Assembly (NCBI GenBank): GCA_019307665.1
Contig: JAFDJC010000003.1
Span: forward strand, 1-38,867
Direction of reading: 5' to 3'
Length of the DNA stretch: 38,867 nt
Source of the DNA: Deltaproteobacteria bacterium
Lineage (GTDB): Bacteria > Desulfobacterota > Desulfobacteria > Desulfobacterales > SURF-7
The position numbers and the translations under genes were made by a program. The notes under the pieces were generated by a model, which was given only the letters and a program-made list of their open reading frames with translations, did no database searches and was not told the DNA's origin. This document shows, in pieces, positions 17,987 through 28,959 of the stretch (within the stretch, counting starts at the first letter, position 1; each line of letters starts with the position of its first letter).

Positions 17987-20900
17987 TTAATCTGCATATT
18001 TTTTCTTTAATTGTTTAAACCTGTTGGAGTCCCTGATGTTTGCTATATCCGTATCGGACATAATATGTTTCCAGTTGTTGAACCCTTTCTTTAACGCCTC
18101 TTCAAACCAGACGAGTGCTTCTTCCGATTTGTTTTGAACGGCAAACAAACAAGCAATATTATAGTAGGCAGAGAAATAGTCCGGCTGGACATCAATGATT
18201 TTTTTAAAAAGTGATACCGATTTTGAATAGTTTTTATTACGCATATAGATAAAGGCCAGGTTGTTCAGCGCCGGTACGAAATCGGGTCGAATCGACAGCG
18301 CTTTTTGATAGTTATTTAATGCTTCATAAGGATCCTCTCTGTTCTCATTTATAATGCCCATCTGATAATAGAGAGCATAGTTTTCCGGTCCAACCTTTAG
18401 TTGATGACGGACTTTTTCTGCGGCATCTTCAATCGAAAAGGAAGTCAAAATTTGTTTGAGAGTCAGGTTTAGCGTTTTATCTTGAGGTTTTATGTGAAGT
18501 GCCCTGAAAAAACAGTCGGCTGCTTTTACCGGATCTTTGTTTTCATAGTAAAGCCATCCCATATAGGAATAAATATCTGCGTTTTGCTTTTCAGTTGCAA
18601 GGTTTTTAGCAACTGCATCGAGACCGGCACGAATGCATCTTTGCTTTAAATCTCCATCATTGATAAAAGAAAAGTCGCTCACAATATATTCAGCACAGTA
18701 ATTTTCCAGCACCCCGGCCAGCCGTTCTCTCTGATCCGGGGAAGCCCGCGTGAGGTCGATCTGATTTTTTTCGTATTCATGAAATGAAAGGGTAAAGGCG
18801 GCAAGATCTATCTGTTTTTCAATATCGATCAAATAGCTTTGGATGATCTCCATCGATCGTTTGCTTAACCAGCTTTTTGACTGCAGCTTTTCCTCTATTT
18901 TCGACTCACCAATATCAACATGCATCAGTTCAGGTGCAGCAAATTCCAGTCGCGGTCGATTGTCTGTATTGATCAAGCCGTCACCGAAAAATCGCCGCAG
19001 ATCTTCGCTGATGATTAGATTAATAAACAGGCTGTGATTGGACAGGATTATATTTTTAGACTTCTTCGAATAAGTAAAATTTTTCGCCGCAACATCGATA
19101 TCCATTATGGTTTCGTCTTTGAACCCGACCAGTAGAAAATCAGGACCGATTCTCCCGGGATTGGTGCTTATCAACAGGCTGTTGGGAAACACGCTTGAAA
19201 ACGTGCGCCCGACCAAGGCAAATGTGGGCCAGTCCATTTGATAGGAATGGATCCACTGTACATTTATGCCTCCTTTGTTCAATCGCTTTTTAGCCAGTTG
19301 CATATATTCTTGAGTGTACAACGCGGCTATCCCTGCCATCCAGGGATTCGACGGCACGGAAATAATCACGTCATATGTTCGGTCGGACAATTCAAGATGC
19401 GCCCGGCCGTCTTGTACTATCAGGTTTGTTTTGGGATGCGATAGAACATGATTGTTCCAAGGGGTGAAAAATCGGCTGGCCGCAACAACCTGCTCGTTGA
19501 TTTCAACCACGTCCAACCTGTCAACGGGATAGTGGAGCACTTCACCCGCGGTAATACCGCTTCCTAAGCCTACGACAAGAACCTTTTTGGGATCTGGATG
19601 AAAAATCAAGGGGAAGTGGGCTGAAACGGTCTGGGTGCACATATCAATGCTGGTGGTTGCATCTGCCTTGCCGTTGTTTAGCATTATATAATCCGTATGC
19701 CCCAGCACATTGGGTCCCGATTGCCAGACGGTAGTAAAACCACCGATGCCATCCCCGAAAAAAACGAGTTCATCCGTTTCAAACTCGGCAAATATTTCCA
19801 TCCCGGAAAACAGGGCCTCTACCCATCCCACTTGTTTTTCACTGAATTTTTGAAAGCGATGATATTTTCCGCTTGCCAGCATATTCCGATTCCAGTGAGG
19901 GAAATAGGCGGTTAAAATAAGTCCAAAAAGGACCGGAAGAATTAATAATGTCCATTGAATACGCCGTTCCCGTAGCTGCCATCGGATATGGCCGCCCGCA
20001 AGAAGTGCGCTAAATAACTGCACGAATATCACCAAACCCAGGGCGCTCTCCTTACCGATCATCGGTATCAGTATAAATCCGGCAAAGAAGGATCCTGCTA
20101 CAGCGCCGACAGTGTTTATAGCATAGATGGACCCGATGGATCTTCCCGTGTACCGAAGGGAGCGGGCGCATATTTTAATCGTCAACGGGAAGGCGGCACC
20201 GAGGAAAAAGGTCGGTATAATCATAAACAGAAACAGAATTACCCCCTTTAGCAAAAGGAGCTGGGTAAAATGATCCTTGAAATCATAAATCAATTTTGCA
20301 AAGAATATCTGGCTATTCCCAAGAATCTGACTGACCGCCAGTGCAGACAGGGCGGCAAGAACTTGGGTAAGAATTAGCACCAGTGTTAAATCTGTCTTTT
20401 TGATATAATCAGATATTCTTCCAAAGAAGAAACTACCCATGGCAAGGCCGACGATAAATGTTGTAAGGACAATCGTAAAGGAATAAGTAGTCGGGCCCAC
20501 AATCAGACCGAGCAGTTTGGTCCAGATAACCTCGTAGGCCATTGTGCAAAAACCAGAGACGGCAACGATTATCAAGGCATGAAGATGGAATCTGTCTGTT
20601 GCCTGCGACATATCGTGGATGGATTCTGCCTCTGCTCCGGAATCGTTTGCGCCGGATCCGCTTTCCGGTCGGTATCCCTTTGAAGAAAGGCGATGGCTGG
20701 CCAGGATGCAAACAAGGCCTATCCCCATGTTGACCGCGGCAGCAATTCCCGTGGTTCCCCATATGCCGAAGTTTCTGATCAGCAGGAAACCGCATAATAT
20801 TGAACCGCAAGCGGCGCCGATGGTATTTAATCCATACAGACGCCCTACCCGGGTGCCCACATGGGAAAGTCTGATTACAAAAAAACGGCCAAGTACCGGT

Positions 20901-21373
20901 AGGGTGGCTCCCATGCAGATTACCGGTATCAGCATGAGAAAAGAGCAGGCGATGAAGGTCAGCACGTTATAACCCAGGAAATATTGGAACAGGTGATTAT
21001 AAAAAACGACACACATAGGTCGAAAGAGAATAAGCAGTACCGGCAAAAAAAGTCCGTATGCCGCGATGATGAGTTCCAAAATTCCGTAGACTCTCACCAA
21101 CATTGGCGGATTTTGGATGCGGTCAATCACTCTACCGGCCAGATAGCTGCCTAACCCGAGACCCATCATGAAAACAGTCAGAACGATACTGACTGCAAAG
21201 GGCGCATTCCCGATTATTTTTACAATCATCCGAGTCCAAAGGATCTGATATATCAATCCCGTCATACCGGAGAGAAAGAAGCAGCCGAGTATTATGGTGG
21301 AAAGCAGCCCACCTTTATGTCCGACCGTTCTTTCAACAGCTATTACAACTGGTTGTTTTTTAGTGCTTGTCAT
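17987..21373 (-). CDS. Membrane-transporter-like/spermidine synthase-like fusion with C-terminal TPRs
   Basis: Many TM segments, then VLVVGLGSGITAGEVLHYPVDRLDVVEINEQVV (SAM-binding) and TPR repeats (NADIYSYMGWLYYENKDPVKAADCFFRALHIKP). Start taken at MTSTKK. Confidence 0.85.
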   Translation of the reverse strand: MTSTKKQPVVIAVERTVGHKGGLLSTIILGCFFLSGMTGLIYQILWTRMIVKIIGNAPFAVSIVLTVFMMGLGLGSYLAGRVIDRIQNPPMLVRVYGILELIIAAYGLFLPVLLILFRPMCVVFYNHLFQYFLGYNVLTFIACSFLMLIPVICMGATLPVLGRFFVIRLSHVGTRVGRLYGLNTIGAACGSILCGFLLIRNFGIWGTTGIAAAVNMGIGLVCILASHRLSSKGYRPESGSGANDSGAEAESIHDMSQATDRFHLHALIIVAVSGFCTMAYEVIWTKLLGLIVGPTTYSFTIVLTTFIVGLAMGSFFFGRISDYIKKTDLTLVLILTQVLAALSALAVSQILGNSQIFFAKLIYDFKDHFTQLLLLKGVILFLFMIIPTFFLGAAFPLTIKICARSLRYTGRSIGSIYAINTVGAVAGSFFAGFILIPMIGKESALGLVIFVQLFSALLAGGHIRWQLRERRIQWTLLILPVLFGLILTAYFPHWNRNMLASGKYHRFQKFSEKQVGWVEALFSGMEIFAEFETDELVFFGDGIGGFTTVWQSGPNVLGHTDYIMLNNGKADATTSIDMCTQTVSAHFPLIFHPDPKKVLVVGLGSGITAGEVLHYPVDRLDVVEINEQVVAASRFFTPWNNHVLSHPKTNLIVQDGRAHLELSDRTYDVIISVPSNPWMAGIAALYTQEYMQLAKKRLNKGGINVQWIHSYQMDWPTFALVGRTFSSVFPNSLLISTNPGRIGPDFLLVGFKDETIMDIDVAAKNFTYSKKSKNIILSNHSLFINLIISEDLRRFFGDGLINTDNRPRLEFAAPELMHVDIGESKIEEKLQSKSWLSKRSMEIIQSYLIDIEKQIDLAAFTLSFHEYEKNQIDLTRASPDQRERLAGVLENYCAEYIVSDFSFINDGDLKQRCIRAGLDAVAKNLATEKQNADIYSYMGWLYYENKDPVKAADCFFRALHIKPQDKTLNLTLKQILTSFSIEDAAEKVRHQLKVGPENYALYYQMGIINENREDPYEALNNYQKALSIRPDFVPALNNLAFIYMRNKNYSKSVSLFKKIIDVQPDYFSAYYNIACLFAVQNKSEEALVWFEEALKKGFNNWKHIMSDTDIANIRDSNRFKQLKKKYAD

Positions 21374-21458
21374 GTCCAATTTTTCCCAGGTGAAGAAACC
21401 ATCCCTGAGATATGGTTTCCTCTGTGAAAAAGAAAAATACAAGATCAAACTTTAACGT

Positions 21459-23072
21459 TCACAATTTATTCCTGAAATATTCAATCAGATTATTGGTAGA
21501 AGAGTCGTGTTTTAAATCAACCTCTTTTTCATGATAAAGCTCGGGCAGTATATTATTTGCAAGAATTTTTCCAAGCTGTACACCCCACTGGTCAAAGGAA
21601 TAAATATTCCAGATCACACCCTGCGCAAATATTTTGTGTTCGTACATGGCAATTAGTTTTCCAAGGATTTCCGGCGTAAGCTTCTCTGCCATAATTGTCG
21701 TAGTCGGCCGGTTGCCCTCAAATGTCTTAAATTGTACCAGGTAATCATCCTTTTCTTCTTTTTCAACTTCTTCCCTGCTTCTTCCAAACGCAAGTGCTTC
21801 TGTCTGCGCAAAAAAATTAGACATCAGCTTCACATGGTGGTCGCCCACAGGATTTTGGGATTTGGCAAAACCGATAAAATCGCATGGGATCAGTTTTGTG
21901 CCCTGATGAATCAGCTGGTAAAACGCATGCTGACCGTTAGTTCCCGGTTCGCCCCATATCACAGGACCTGTCTGGTAGTTTACCCTGTTACCGTTTTTGT
22001 CCACAGATTTTCCATTGCTCTCCATGTCACCCTGCTGAAAGTATGCCGGAAAACGAAGAAGATACTGATCATATGGAAGGATTGCATGACTCTCTGCGCC
22101 AAAAAAATTATTATACCAAATGCTTATAAGGCCAAGGATTACAGGCATATTTTCTTCAAGTCTGGTATTCAGAAAATGGTTGTCCATTGCGTGAAAACCG
22201 GAAAGCATTTGGTTAAAATGATCAGGACCTACTGAAATCATAACGGGCAAGCCTATTGCCGAACAAAGCGAATACCGCCCCCCCACCCAGTCCCAGAATT
22301 CAAACATGTTGTCGGAAGAAATGCCGAATTGTGTTACCGCTTCCGTATTGGTAGAAAGAGCAACGAAATGCGATGCCACGGCTTTCTCATCTTTTAGAGT
22401 TTCAATAAGCCATCTTCTCGCTGTATGAGCATTAGTCATCGTCTCCTGGGTCGTAAATGTTTTTGAGGCGATAATAAAGAGTGTCTCTTCAGGCGATTTG
22501 TCTCTAAGGCACTCCGATATATGTGTTCCGTCAATGTTGGAAATAAATTCAACCGACAATTGCCTGTCCGAATATGCCCTCAGGGCTTCGCAAGCCATAA
22601 CAGGGCCGAGGTCTGATCCGCCTATTCCTATATTCACAATATTTTTTATTTTTTCCCCTGTATATCCCTTCCAGGTGCCATTTCGGACTTTTACTGAAAA
22701 ATTCGTCATTTTCTCAAGCACCCTGTTCACTTCCGGCATAATATTCTTGTCGTCAACAAATATCGGTGTGTTGGATCGATTTCTGAGAGCGGTGTGCAGC
22801 ACTGCCCTGTCTTCAGTTTGGTTAATTCGTTTTCCTGAAAACATGTCTGATATTGCGTCAGGCAAACCTGAAGCCTTAGCAAGATCGAAAAGAAGCTTCA
22901 TTGTCTCCTGCGATATCCGATGCTTGGAATAATCTACATAGAGATCTTCTTTTACTATTTTGAACTTATCTCCCCTTAAAGAGTCCTGATCAAACAATTC
23001 CTGAATAGTAATATGTTTTACTTTTTGAAAATGTTCCTGTAGTTTTTTCCATTCCTTTTTCTCTGTAAGCAT
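21459..23072 (-). CDS. pgi: Glucose-6-phosphate isomerase
   Basis: [57 protein letters not shown]. Start taken at MLTEKKEW. Confidence 0.95.
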   Translation of the reverse strand: MLTEKKEWKKLQEHFQKVKHITIQELFDQDSLRGDKFKIVKEDLYVDYSKHRISQETMKLLFDLAKASGLPDAISDMFSGKRINQTEDRAVLHTALRNRSNTPIFVDDKNIMPEVNRVLEKMTNFSVKVRNGTWKGYTGEKIKNIVNIGIGGSDLGPVMACEALRAYSDRQLSVEFISNIDGTHISECLRDKSPEETLFIIASKTFTTQETMTNAHTARRWLIETLKDEKAVASHFVALSTNTEAVTQFGISSDNMFEFWDWVGGRYSLCSAIGLPVMISVGPDHFNQMLSGFHAMDNHFLNTRLEENMPVILGLISIWYNNFFGAESHAILPYDQYLLRFPAYFQQGDMESNGKSVDKNGNRVNYQTGPVIWGEPGTNGQHAFYQLIHQGTKLIPCDFIGFAKSQNPVGDHHVKLMSNFFAQTEALAFGRSREEVEKEEKDDYLVQFKTFEGNRPTTTIMAEKLTPEILGKLIAMYEHKIFAQGVIWNIYSFDQWGVQLGKILANNILPELYHEKEVDLKHDSSTNNLIEYFRNKL

Positions 23073-23159
23073 TGTCATTCTCCTTATACCAGGTAATTGC
23101 TGAAATTTGGCATGGCGGGGCATTCGTCGATTAGGTAAAAAAGGCATAGCTGAAAATCA

Positions 23160-23400
23160 GCTATGTGTCAATAAAATCAGGGAAATCATAAAACTTGTAT
23201 ACAATTCAAAGCGTGAGCGAAACAAGCAAGTTAAATGGCTACATATTAATTAGCTAAGAATAGTCGCTTCTGAAAAATATCAAGGACTCGGACGCGGTCA
23301 TATCAGCAGGATCAAAGACAAAGTCAGAAAAAGGAAAAAAAGGGTGTAATAGGTTTTTAAAGTGAGCTAAAATTTCAATTGCCTAAAGTGAGCTATAGTG
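23160..23400. mobile_element. Possible degraded IS relic (non-functional)
   Basis: In-frame residues NKIREIIKLVYNSKRERNKQVKW... interrupted by a stop, then ...KYQGLGRGHISRIKDKVRKRKKRV; followed by AAAGTGAGCTA at 23359 and 23385. Confidence 0.35.
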
Positions 23401-23425
23401 GAAGGGGCTTGCAAGGCTGATGAGA

Positions 23426-24325
23426 TCAGACGATAGATTCGATGTCGTAAGGGGTGAGGCTATCGTAGCCGGTTTCGGTGATAAGAACGGTCTGCTCAAA
23501 CTGAGCGGAAAGCGACTTGTCAACCGTCAATGCGGTCCAGTTGTCATCCAGGATATGAAGATTCCTTTTGCCGATGTTAATCATCGGTTCAATTGTAAAA
23601 ACCATCCCGGGGATGAGTTCAACCCCCTCTCCCTTTCTCCCGAAATGCGGTACCTGCGGCGGTTCATGAAACTCAAATCCAACGCAGTGTCCAACAAATT
23701 CGCGCACCACCGAACACCCGCGGCTTTCTGCAAAGTCCTGAATTGCCCATCCGATATCGCCTATCCTGTTGCCGGGCTTCACCACGGACAAAGCAGCCAG
23801 CAGGCTCCCTCCTGCGACCCCCACGATTTTTTTTGCCTCAGAACCCGGGGAACCCACAAAAAAGGTTTTATTGGCATCGGCAAAATACCGGTCAAGCACT
23901 GATGTAACGTCCACATTGATGATATCGCCATCTTCAAGCGCTCTGTCACCGGGAATGCCGTGGCAGATCACTTCATTGACTGATGTGCAAACGCTTTTCG
24001 GAAATCCTTTATAATTCAGACAGGCAGGAACTGCATTGTTTTTTATTGTAAATTCGTGGACCAGTGTGTTGATATCATCCGTTGTGATGCCCGGCCCGAT
24101 CTCTTTTTCCACCATATCGAGGGTTTCAATAACAAGACGCCCGGCCCTCTTTATCCCCTCAATATCTTTCAGGTTTTTAGTCCGAATACCATATCTTTTA
24201 TAATACTCTCCCGCGATATCAAATTTTGCCTTTTTTTGATTCACAGCACAGCACTTTTTATACTTTTTCCCACTTCCACACGGGCACGGGTCATTCCGAC
24301 CTGCCTTGATTATTTTTTGTTTCAT
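23426..24325 (-). CDS. map: Type I methionine aminopeptidase with N-terminal SEC-C zinc motif
   Basis: [65 protein letters not shown]. Start 24325 overlaps the upstream stop (TAATG). Confidence 0.93.
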   Translation of the reverse strand: MKQKIIKAGRNDPCPCGSGKKYKKCCAVNQKKAKFDIAGEYYKRYGIRTKNLKDIEGIKRAGRLVIETLDMVEKEIGPGITTDDINTLVHEFTIKNNAVPACLNYKGFPKSVCTSVNEVICHGIPGDRALEDGDIINVDVTSVLDRYFADANKTFFVGSPGSEAKKIVGVAGGSLLAALSVVKPGNRIGDIGWAIQDFAESRGCSVVREFVGHCVGFEFHEPPQVPHFGRKGEGVELIPGMVFTIEPMINIGKRNLHILDDNWTALTVDKSLSAQFEQTVLITETGYDSLTPYDIESIV

Positions 24326-24798
24326 TAATAACACCTGTCGACATTTACAACTTCTTCCACCAAGCTGAAAACAGCCCTGTAAATTTTTTCATTCTTGCTA
24401 GCCCGTGGTCCTGCGACATTCAGTACTTGAATCATATGTTTCCTCAACCAGGCAATAGTACACTCAACCGCGCCGGACATGCCTTGGTTATTCAAATCAA
24501 TGTGAAGACATGGCTTGTTATGGTTGCGAGCCATGGCCATGGTGTATCCGGAGCCCCCGATCAACTTTCCGTAGGAGATGATCATGGTGCCGTCGGACTC
24601 AACAACATTCTTTTCAGTCCGCTCACTGTATCCACATCCGATCATTTCCTCCATCTCATATTTTTTTGATAGCGGGCCCTTCTCGGTCAATCTTCCTTCA
24701 GGCACCCAGCCCCCATGAGGCGTTCCTGTAACAATAGCCGCATCAAGGGCTGCCTGGTCAGCCCCTGTCTGCCCTCCTGAAATTATTTTTATTATCAT
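24325..24798 (-). CDS. Putative molybdenum carrier protein (MoCo_carrier-like Rossmann fold)
   Basis: [18 protein letters not shown]...[16 protein letters not shown]...YSERTEKNV...[18 protein letters not shown]. Confidence 0.85.
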   Translation of the reverse strand: MIIKIISGGQTGADQAALDAAIVTGTPHGGWVPEGRLTEKGPLSKKYEMEEMIGCGYSERTEKNVVESDGTMIISYGKLIGGSGYTMAMARNHNKPCLHIDLNNQGMSGAVECTIAWLRKHMIQVLNVAGPRASKNEKIYRAVFSLVEEVVNVDRCY

Positions 24799-24831
24799 TG
24801 CTTTATAAACACCTCACAGAAAGACACACCA

Positions 24832-25413
24832 TTAATCTGAATATATTTTTTCTTTTAGAATCTTTTTCTGCTGTTTCCGGGCAGTTCGCTTTTCTTTCTT
24901 TTTTACAAGTTTAATTTTTATATCATCCTGATACTTTTTTAAAGCTGAAAATGAAAAAAAATATCCTGTTATTGCAATGGGGATGCCGATTATTATGCCG
25001 CCAAAGATCATGGCCATCAAAATTTCAGGTGTGCTCTGCAATAAATTAATGACTGTAATTTCAGGACTTCCGGCAGGATTGCATGAAGGGGTCAGACCAG
25101 TCATTTTTGCACCGACAAAGTAGGTAATGCCATAAAGTACAGGCGCTGTTACAGGGTTTGATATCCAAACACCTGCTGCTGAAGATATTTTATTCCATTG
25201 GAAAATGGCTGCAAAAAAAACCGCGATAGGGGTCTGAAATCCCATGAAAGGGGTCATTCCCACAAACAGGCCAAGGGCAAAGCCGAGCGCAATTTCATGG
25301 GGATTACCCCTTATCTTTAGAAATCTCCGATAGGCTCTCAATAAAAATGCAGTAATAACATTCCTGCTCTTTTTCCGACTATCATCTTGTTCTGTAACCA
25401 TTCTATCCTGCAT
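24832..25413 (-). CDS. DUF2062 membrane protein
   Basis: GNPHEIALGFALGLFVGMTPFMGFQTPIAVFFA...NPVTAPVLYGITYFVGA. Confidence 0.88.
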   Translation of the reverse strand: MQDRMVTEQDDSRKKSRNVITAFLLRAYRRFLKIRGNPHEIALGFALGLFVGMTPFMGFQTPIAVFFAAIFQWNKISSAAGVWISNPVTAPVLYGITYFVGAKMTGLTPSCNPAGSPEITVINLLQSTPEILMAMIFGGIIIGIPIAITGYFFSFSALKKYQDDIKIKLVKKKEKRTARKQQKKILKEKIYSD

Positions 25414-25498
25414 CCCGATGTTATGATTGCTGAAGATACCAGCTATAATATATTGAGGGACGTGTCAATATGATTGAGCCCGGTCCAAACGCTTTCTA

Positions 25499-26206
25499 TT
25501 ATGAAAATCTGCTTAAAAAACCTGATACAACCGATACAACAAGAATAACGGCGGTAAATCCTATACAGCCGGCCCCGATAAAACGATGGAATACATTTTC
25601 TCTGGTTTTTTGTTCATACCCCAAAATATAACCCAAAACTATTCCGGCAGCAATTCCTCCACCATGCGCCCAATTATTAATTCCAGGTATAATCAGACCG
25701 AAAACAAACAATCCGATCACCCAACCCCTGACCTGCCTGAAAAGGCTGTTTCCAAATACATCGCCCCGGCTTTTTCCATAATACAGCAGGGTTCCGATCA
25801 GACTGCACACCGAAGCTGATGCTCCTATTGTAAAAGCCACTCCAGCAAGATTTGACAGAAAAAATCCTGCGATGCTCCCAAGAATGTAAATGGCAGACAT
25901 TCTCCATATGCCATACACCCTGACAACAAACGGCGCAATCTGTTTGAAAGCGGCCATATTAAAAAAAATGTGCAGTATTCCGCCATGAAGGAAGCCGGCT
26001 GAAACAAGCGACCACCAGCGATGGTAGCTTCCTACAGGTATTGACCCGGTAGCGCCCATGGCAAAAAGGCTATCGCTCCCGGGCGATAAAAAGGTTAAAG
26101 GATTAGCGGACAGCCCGGGAATCTTTCTACTGAAAACAATCGACACGATAAACATAAATATGTTTACACAGATCACTCCTTTAATAAATTTGTCGTTATT
26201 TTTCAT
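25499..26206 (-). CDS. Rhomboid family intramembrane serine protease
   Basis: HGGILHIFFNMAAF, TIGASASVCSLIG (Ser), INNWAHGGGIAAG (His). Confidence 0.88.
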   Translation of the reverse strand: MKNNDKFIKGVICVNIFMFIVSIVFSRKIPGLSANPLTFLSPGSDSLFAMGATGSIPVGSYHRWWSLVSAGFLHGGILHIFFNMAAFKQIAPFVVRVYGIWRMSAIYILGSIAGFFLSNLAGVAFTIGASASVCSLIGTLLYYGKSRGDVFGNSLFRQVRGWVIGLFVFGLIIPGINNWAHGGGIAAGIVLGYILGYEQKTRENVFHRFIGAGCIGFTAVILVVSVVSGFLSRFS

Positions 26207-26235
26207 TACTTGTTGTTATTTTTAATTAAGACCGG

Positions 26236-26370
26236 CTACTCTTCAAAACAAAATTCCATAGTAAAATCGCCATTGTCGGTTTTATATGACATGACAATAA
26301 CCGGACGCCCTGGGATATGGTCCAGTGAATGCCCGCTTCCAATAAGAACATTTACATGTTTTGCATCCAT
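26236..26370 (-). CDS. 44-aa small protein of unknown function
   Basis: MDAKHVNVLIGSGHSLDHIPGRPVIVMSYKTDNGDFTMEFCFEE*; RBS within TAGAGGATTGATATG that includes the stop of the upstream cyclophilin gene. Not in the ORF track (below length cut-off). Confidence 0.65.
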   Translation of the reverse strand: MDAKHVNVLIGSGHSLDHIPGRPVIVMSYKTDNGDFTMEFCFEE

Positions 26371-26379
26371 ATCAATCCT

Positions 26380-26952
26380 CTAAAGCTGGCCGCAATTTTC
26401 AATCACAACCTTTGCTTTGGGCCGGCCGTTCTGCGAGCCAACGGTTTCTATCTTTCCGACGATATCCATTCCTTTAGTCACACGCCCGAATACGACGTGT
26501 TTGCCGTCGAGCCACGGTGTTTTTATTGTAGTAATAAAAAATTGCGAGCCGTTGGTGCCGGGTCCGCTATTGGCCATTGACAGCATCCCCACATCCGTAT
26601 GTTTAAGTTTGAAGTTTTCATCCGAAAATTTCATCCCATAAATTGACTTCCCTCCGGTACCATTGTGGTTTGTAAAATCACCGCCCTGAATCATAAAACG
26701 GGGAATGATTCTGTGAAACGTACTGCCTTTGTAACCGAAACCTTTTTCGCCAGTGCACAGAGCACGGAAGTTTTCTGCAGTTTTAGGCACAATATCGGCC
26801 TGCAGTTCGATCTCAATTCGTCCTGATGGTTTCCCATCAATACTAATATCCAGAAAGACGTTCGGGTTTTCTGCAAAGGCGCTAAAAGCGATTAAAAAAT
26901 AAATCCCCAATAAATAAAATATAACCCTTGGTATTCTTAAAGCAAAACGCAT
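26380..26952 (-). CDS. Peptidyl-prolyl cis-trans isomerase, cyclophilin type, exported
   Basis: [59 protein letters not shown]; signal peptide. Confidence 0.95.
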   Translation of the reverse strand: MRFALRIPRVIFYLLGIYFLIAFSAFAENPNVFLDISIDGKPSGRIEIELQADIVPKTAENFRALCTGEKGFGYKGSTFHRIIPRFMIQGGDFTNHNGTGGKSIYGMKFSDENFKLKHTDVGMLSMANSGPGTNGSQFFITTIKTPWLDGKHVVFGRVTKGMDIVGKIETVGSQNGRPKAKVVIENCGQL

Positions 26953-26987
26953 AGTTATCTCCTTTCATCAAGATTTGAATTTTCTAT

Positions 26988-27746
26988 CTATAGCATATAC
27001 CGATAGGGATGGAAATGGATAGGAACCCTAACCTTGCTGCTGGCCTTATTTTTAAAAAGAAGAAATCCATTATCTTTACCAAAAAGAAAGATGTCTTTCG
27101 TGATCTCAACGTCTATTCTGCAGTAATCTATTATCTCTCTTATTCTTCCCTGCTTCCACCATCTAAGCGCCTGGAGGCCGTCCGCGCTTTTTTTTATACC
27201 GAGTGTTTCTGTGGCCAGATGATCAAGGGAAAGTCTATATCCAAGCCTTTAATGAACTTTTTCAAGGATGTCGATGGTATTGATATTATTAAAATTAAAG
27301 TCAGAGTAGCCGCCCAACACTTTATAATCAAAACGTTTGATATTAAAGCCGACAACTGCATCAAATTTTGACATGTGTTCAATTAGATCGGAAACCTGGT
27401 TTTCAAGAAATTCAAAATATGTATCAGCCCTGGAATCATTGTTAATCAGCATTCGCTCCATTACCGGAAGGTTGTAAATAAGTGTTTTACCGCTTGCAGT
27501 GGGCGTTGCAACAACAACATTTTTTCCTGACCTGATAAGATCAATCGCTTCAGCCTGATGCCGGTAGAGACCGTCTCCACCTGTTTGATGTATAATGTTC
27601 AGCACATCTTCCGGCAACGGCTTTTGTGTATCGGCAATTGCTCCTTCATGCCCGTCAATAACCTTGTGATAAGCCACCTGGTGAGACATCCGCTTGGAAT
27701 TGATAAGTGATTCTATATATTCTTTGATATCCGGCTTTCTGTTCAT
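26988..27746 (-). pseudogene. Decayed DEAD/DEAH helicase with YprB-like RNase H C-terminus (internal deletion plus in-frame stop)
   Basis: GLYRHQAEAIDLIRSGKNVVVATPTASGKTLIYNLPVMERML (Q region/motif I) runs directly into FEFLENQVSDLIEHMSKFDAVVGFNIKRFDYKVL; TAA at 27249-27251, after which the same frame continues RLGYRLSLDHLATETLGIKKSADGLQALRWWKQGRIREIIDYCRIDVEITKDIFLFG to TAG at 26988. Confidence 0.82.
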
Positions 27747-27919
27747 GCTATTTTTTTTCCTGTCTGCATGGGCATACGTGTTTTTTTTAAATAAAGCAAT
27801 CGATGGGAAAAAGATGGGCGTAATTCTCACACGTATAATTGCATACAATACATGGAAAAAACTTGAAAAATATTCTGCATTATATATATTGAGATTCCAT
27901 GCATCATTTTCTTATTATA

Positions 27920-28930
27920 ATGAAACGATATTTCCAAATTGCACGCAGGGAAAACGCCCACAAAATCATCCTGCCGATTCTGCTGGTTTTTTTTATCGGA
28001 AGCGCTGCATTCTTCTGGTTTGAAAAAGAGGCAGGCTTAACAGACTCATTCTGGTGGTCCATCGTCACCATGACAACCGTAGGATATGGTGATATTTCAC
28101 CCATGACAATCGGGGGCAAAATTACCGGTGTGCTGGTGATGATTTTCGGCATCGGTTTTTTAGGTGTATTTACAGCTGCAATAGCAGGTTTTTTTATTGA
28201 AAACAGGCTTCTGGAGAATAAAGGAATGAAACCAACCAATTTTACCGATCATTTTATCATCTGCGGATGGAATTTCAGGGGAGATGATATTGTGGCAGAA
28301 CTCCGCGCAGACCCCAAAAGCGCTGATCTTCCACTGGTCATTATCGCAGATATTCCTGAAAAACCACTGGATGACATTCAAATCCATTTTATTCGGGGAG
28401 ACGTCAACCCGGACACACTCGAAAAAGCTAATATTTCCAAGGCAGGGGTTGCCTTCATCCTCTCTGATGATAAGCTTGACTCTCATTCAGGGGATGCAAA
28501 AACGATTCTCAATACCATGACCGTTAAAAATATCTGTCCTGACGTGTATACATGCGTGGAGTTAATGGACCCTAAGAACATGGACCACTGCAGGATGATA
28601 AAAGCGGACGAAGTGATCATTGTTGGAGAACTCAGCACAAACCTTCTGGTGCAGGCAGCCCTTGATCATGGCATCACAAGAATGATCAGTGAGCTTGTCA
28701 GCAATAAATATGGTGAAGACCTTTACAAAATAGGACTTCCGTCTTATCTTACGGATAAAGATTTTTTTTCAGTGATGTGTGAGTTAAAAAAACAGCATAA
28801 TATACTCTGCATCGGCATTGAGGACAAATCAGGACAAAACCTGATTGCCAATCCGGACACAAGTTACAGACTTAAGGCTGATGATATGCTGATCGTTATT
28901 GCAAAGGACAGACCTGATAAAAATATTTAA
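27920..28930 (+). CDS. Potassium channel with TrkA-N/C (RCK) domains
   Basis: Selectivity filter TMTTVGYGD; HFIICGWNFRGDDIVAEL Rossmann-type RCK. Confidence 0.92.
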   Translation: MKRYFQIARRENAHKIILPILLVFFIGSAAFFWFEKEAGLTDSFWWSIVTMTTVGYGDISPMTIGGKITGVLVMIFGIGFLGVFTAAIAGFFIENRLLENKGMKPTNFTDHFIICGWNFRGDDIVAELRADPKSADLPLVIIADIPEKPLDDIQIHFIRGDVNPDTLEKANISKAGVAFILSDDKLDSHSGDAKTILNTMTVKNICPDVYTCVELMDPKNMDHCRMIKADEVIIVGELSTNLLVQAALDHGITRMISELVSNKYGEDLYKIGLPSYLTDKDFFSVMCELKKQHNILCIGIEDKSGQNLIANPDTSYRLKADDMLIVIAKDRPDKNI

Positions 28931-28959
28931 TAATCGCAACAACATAATGGGGGACATAT

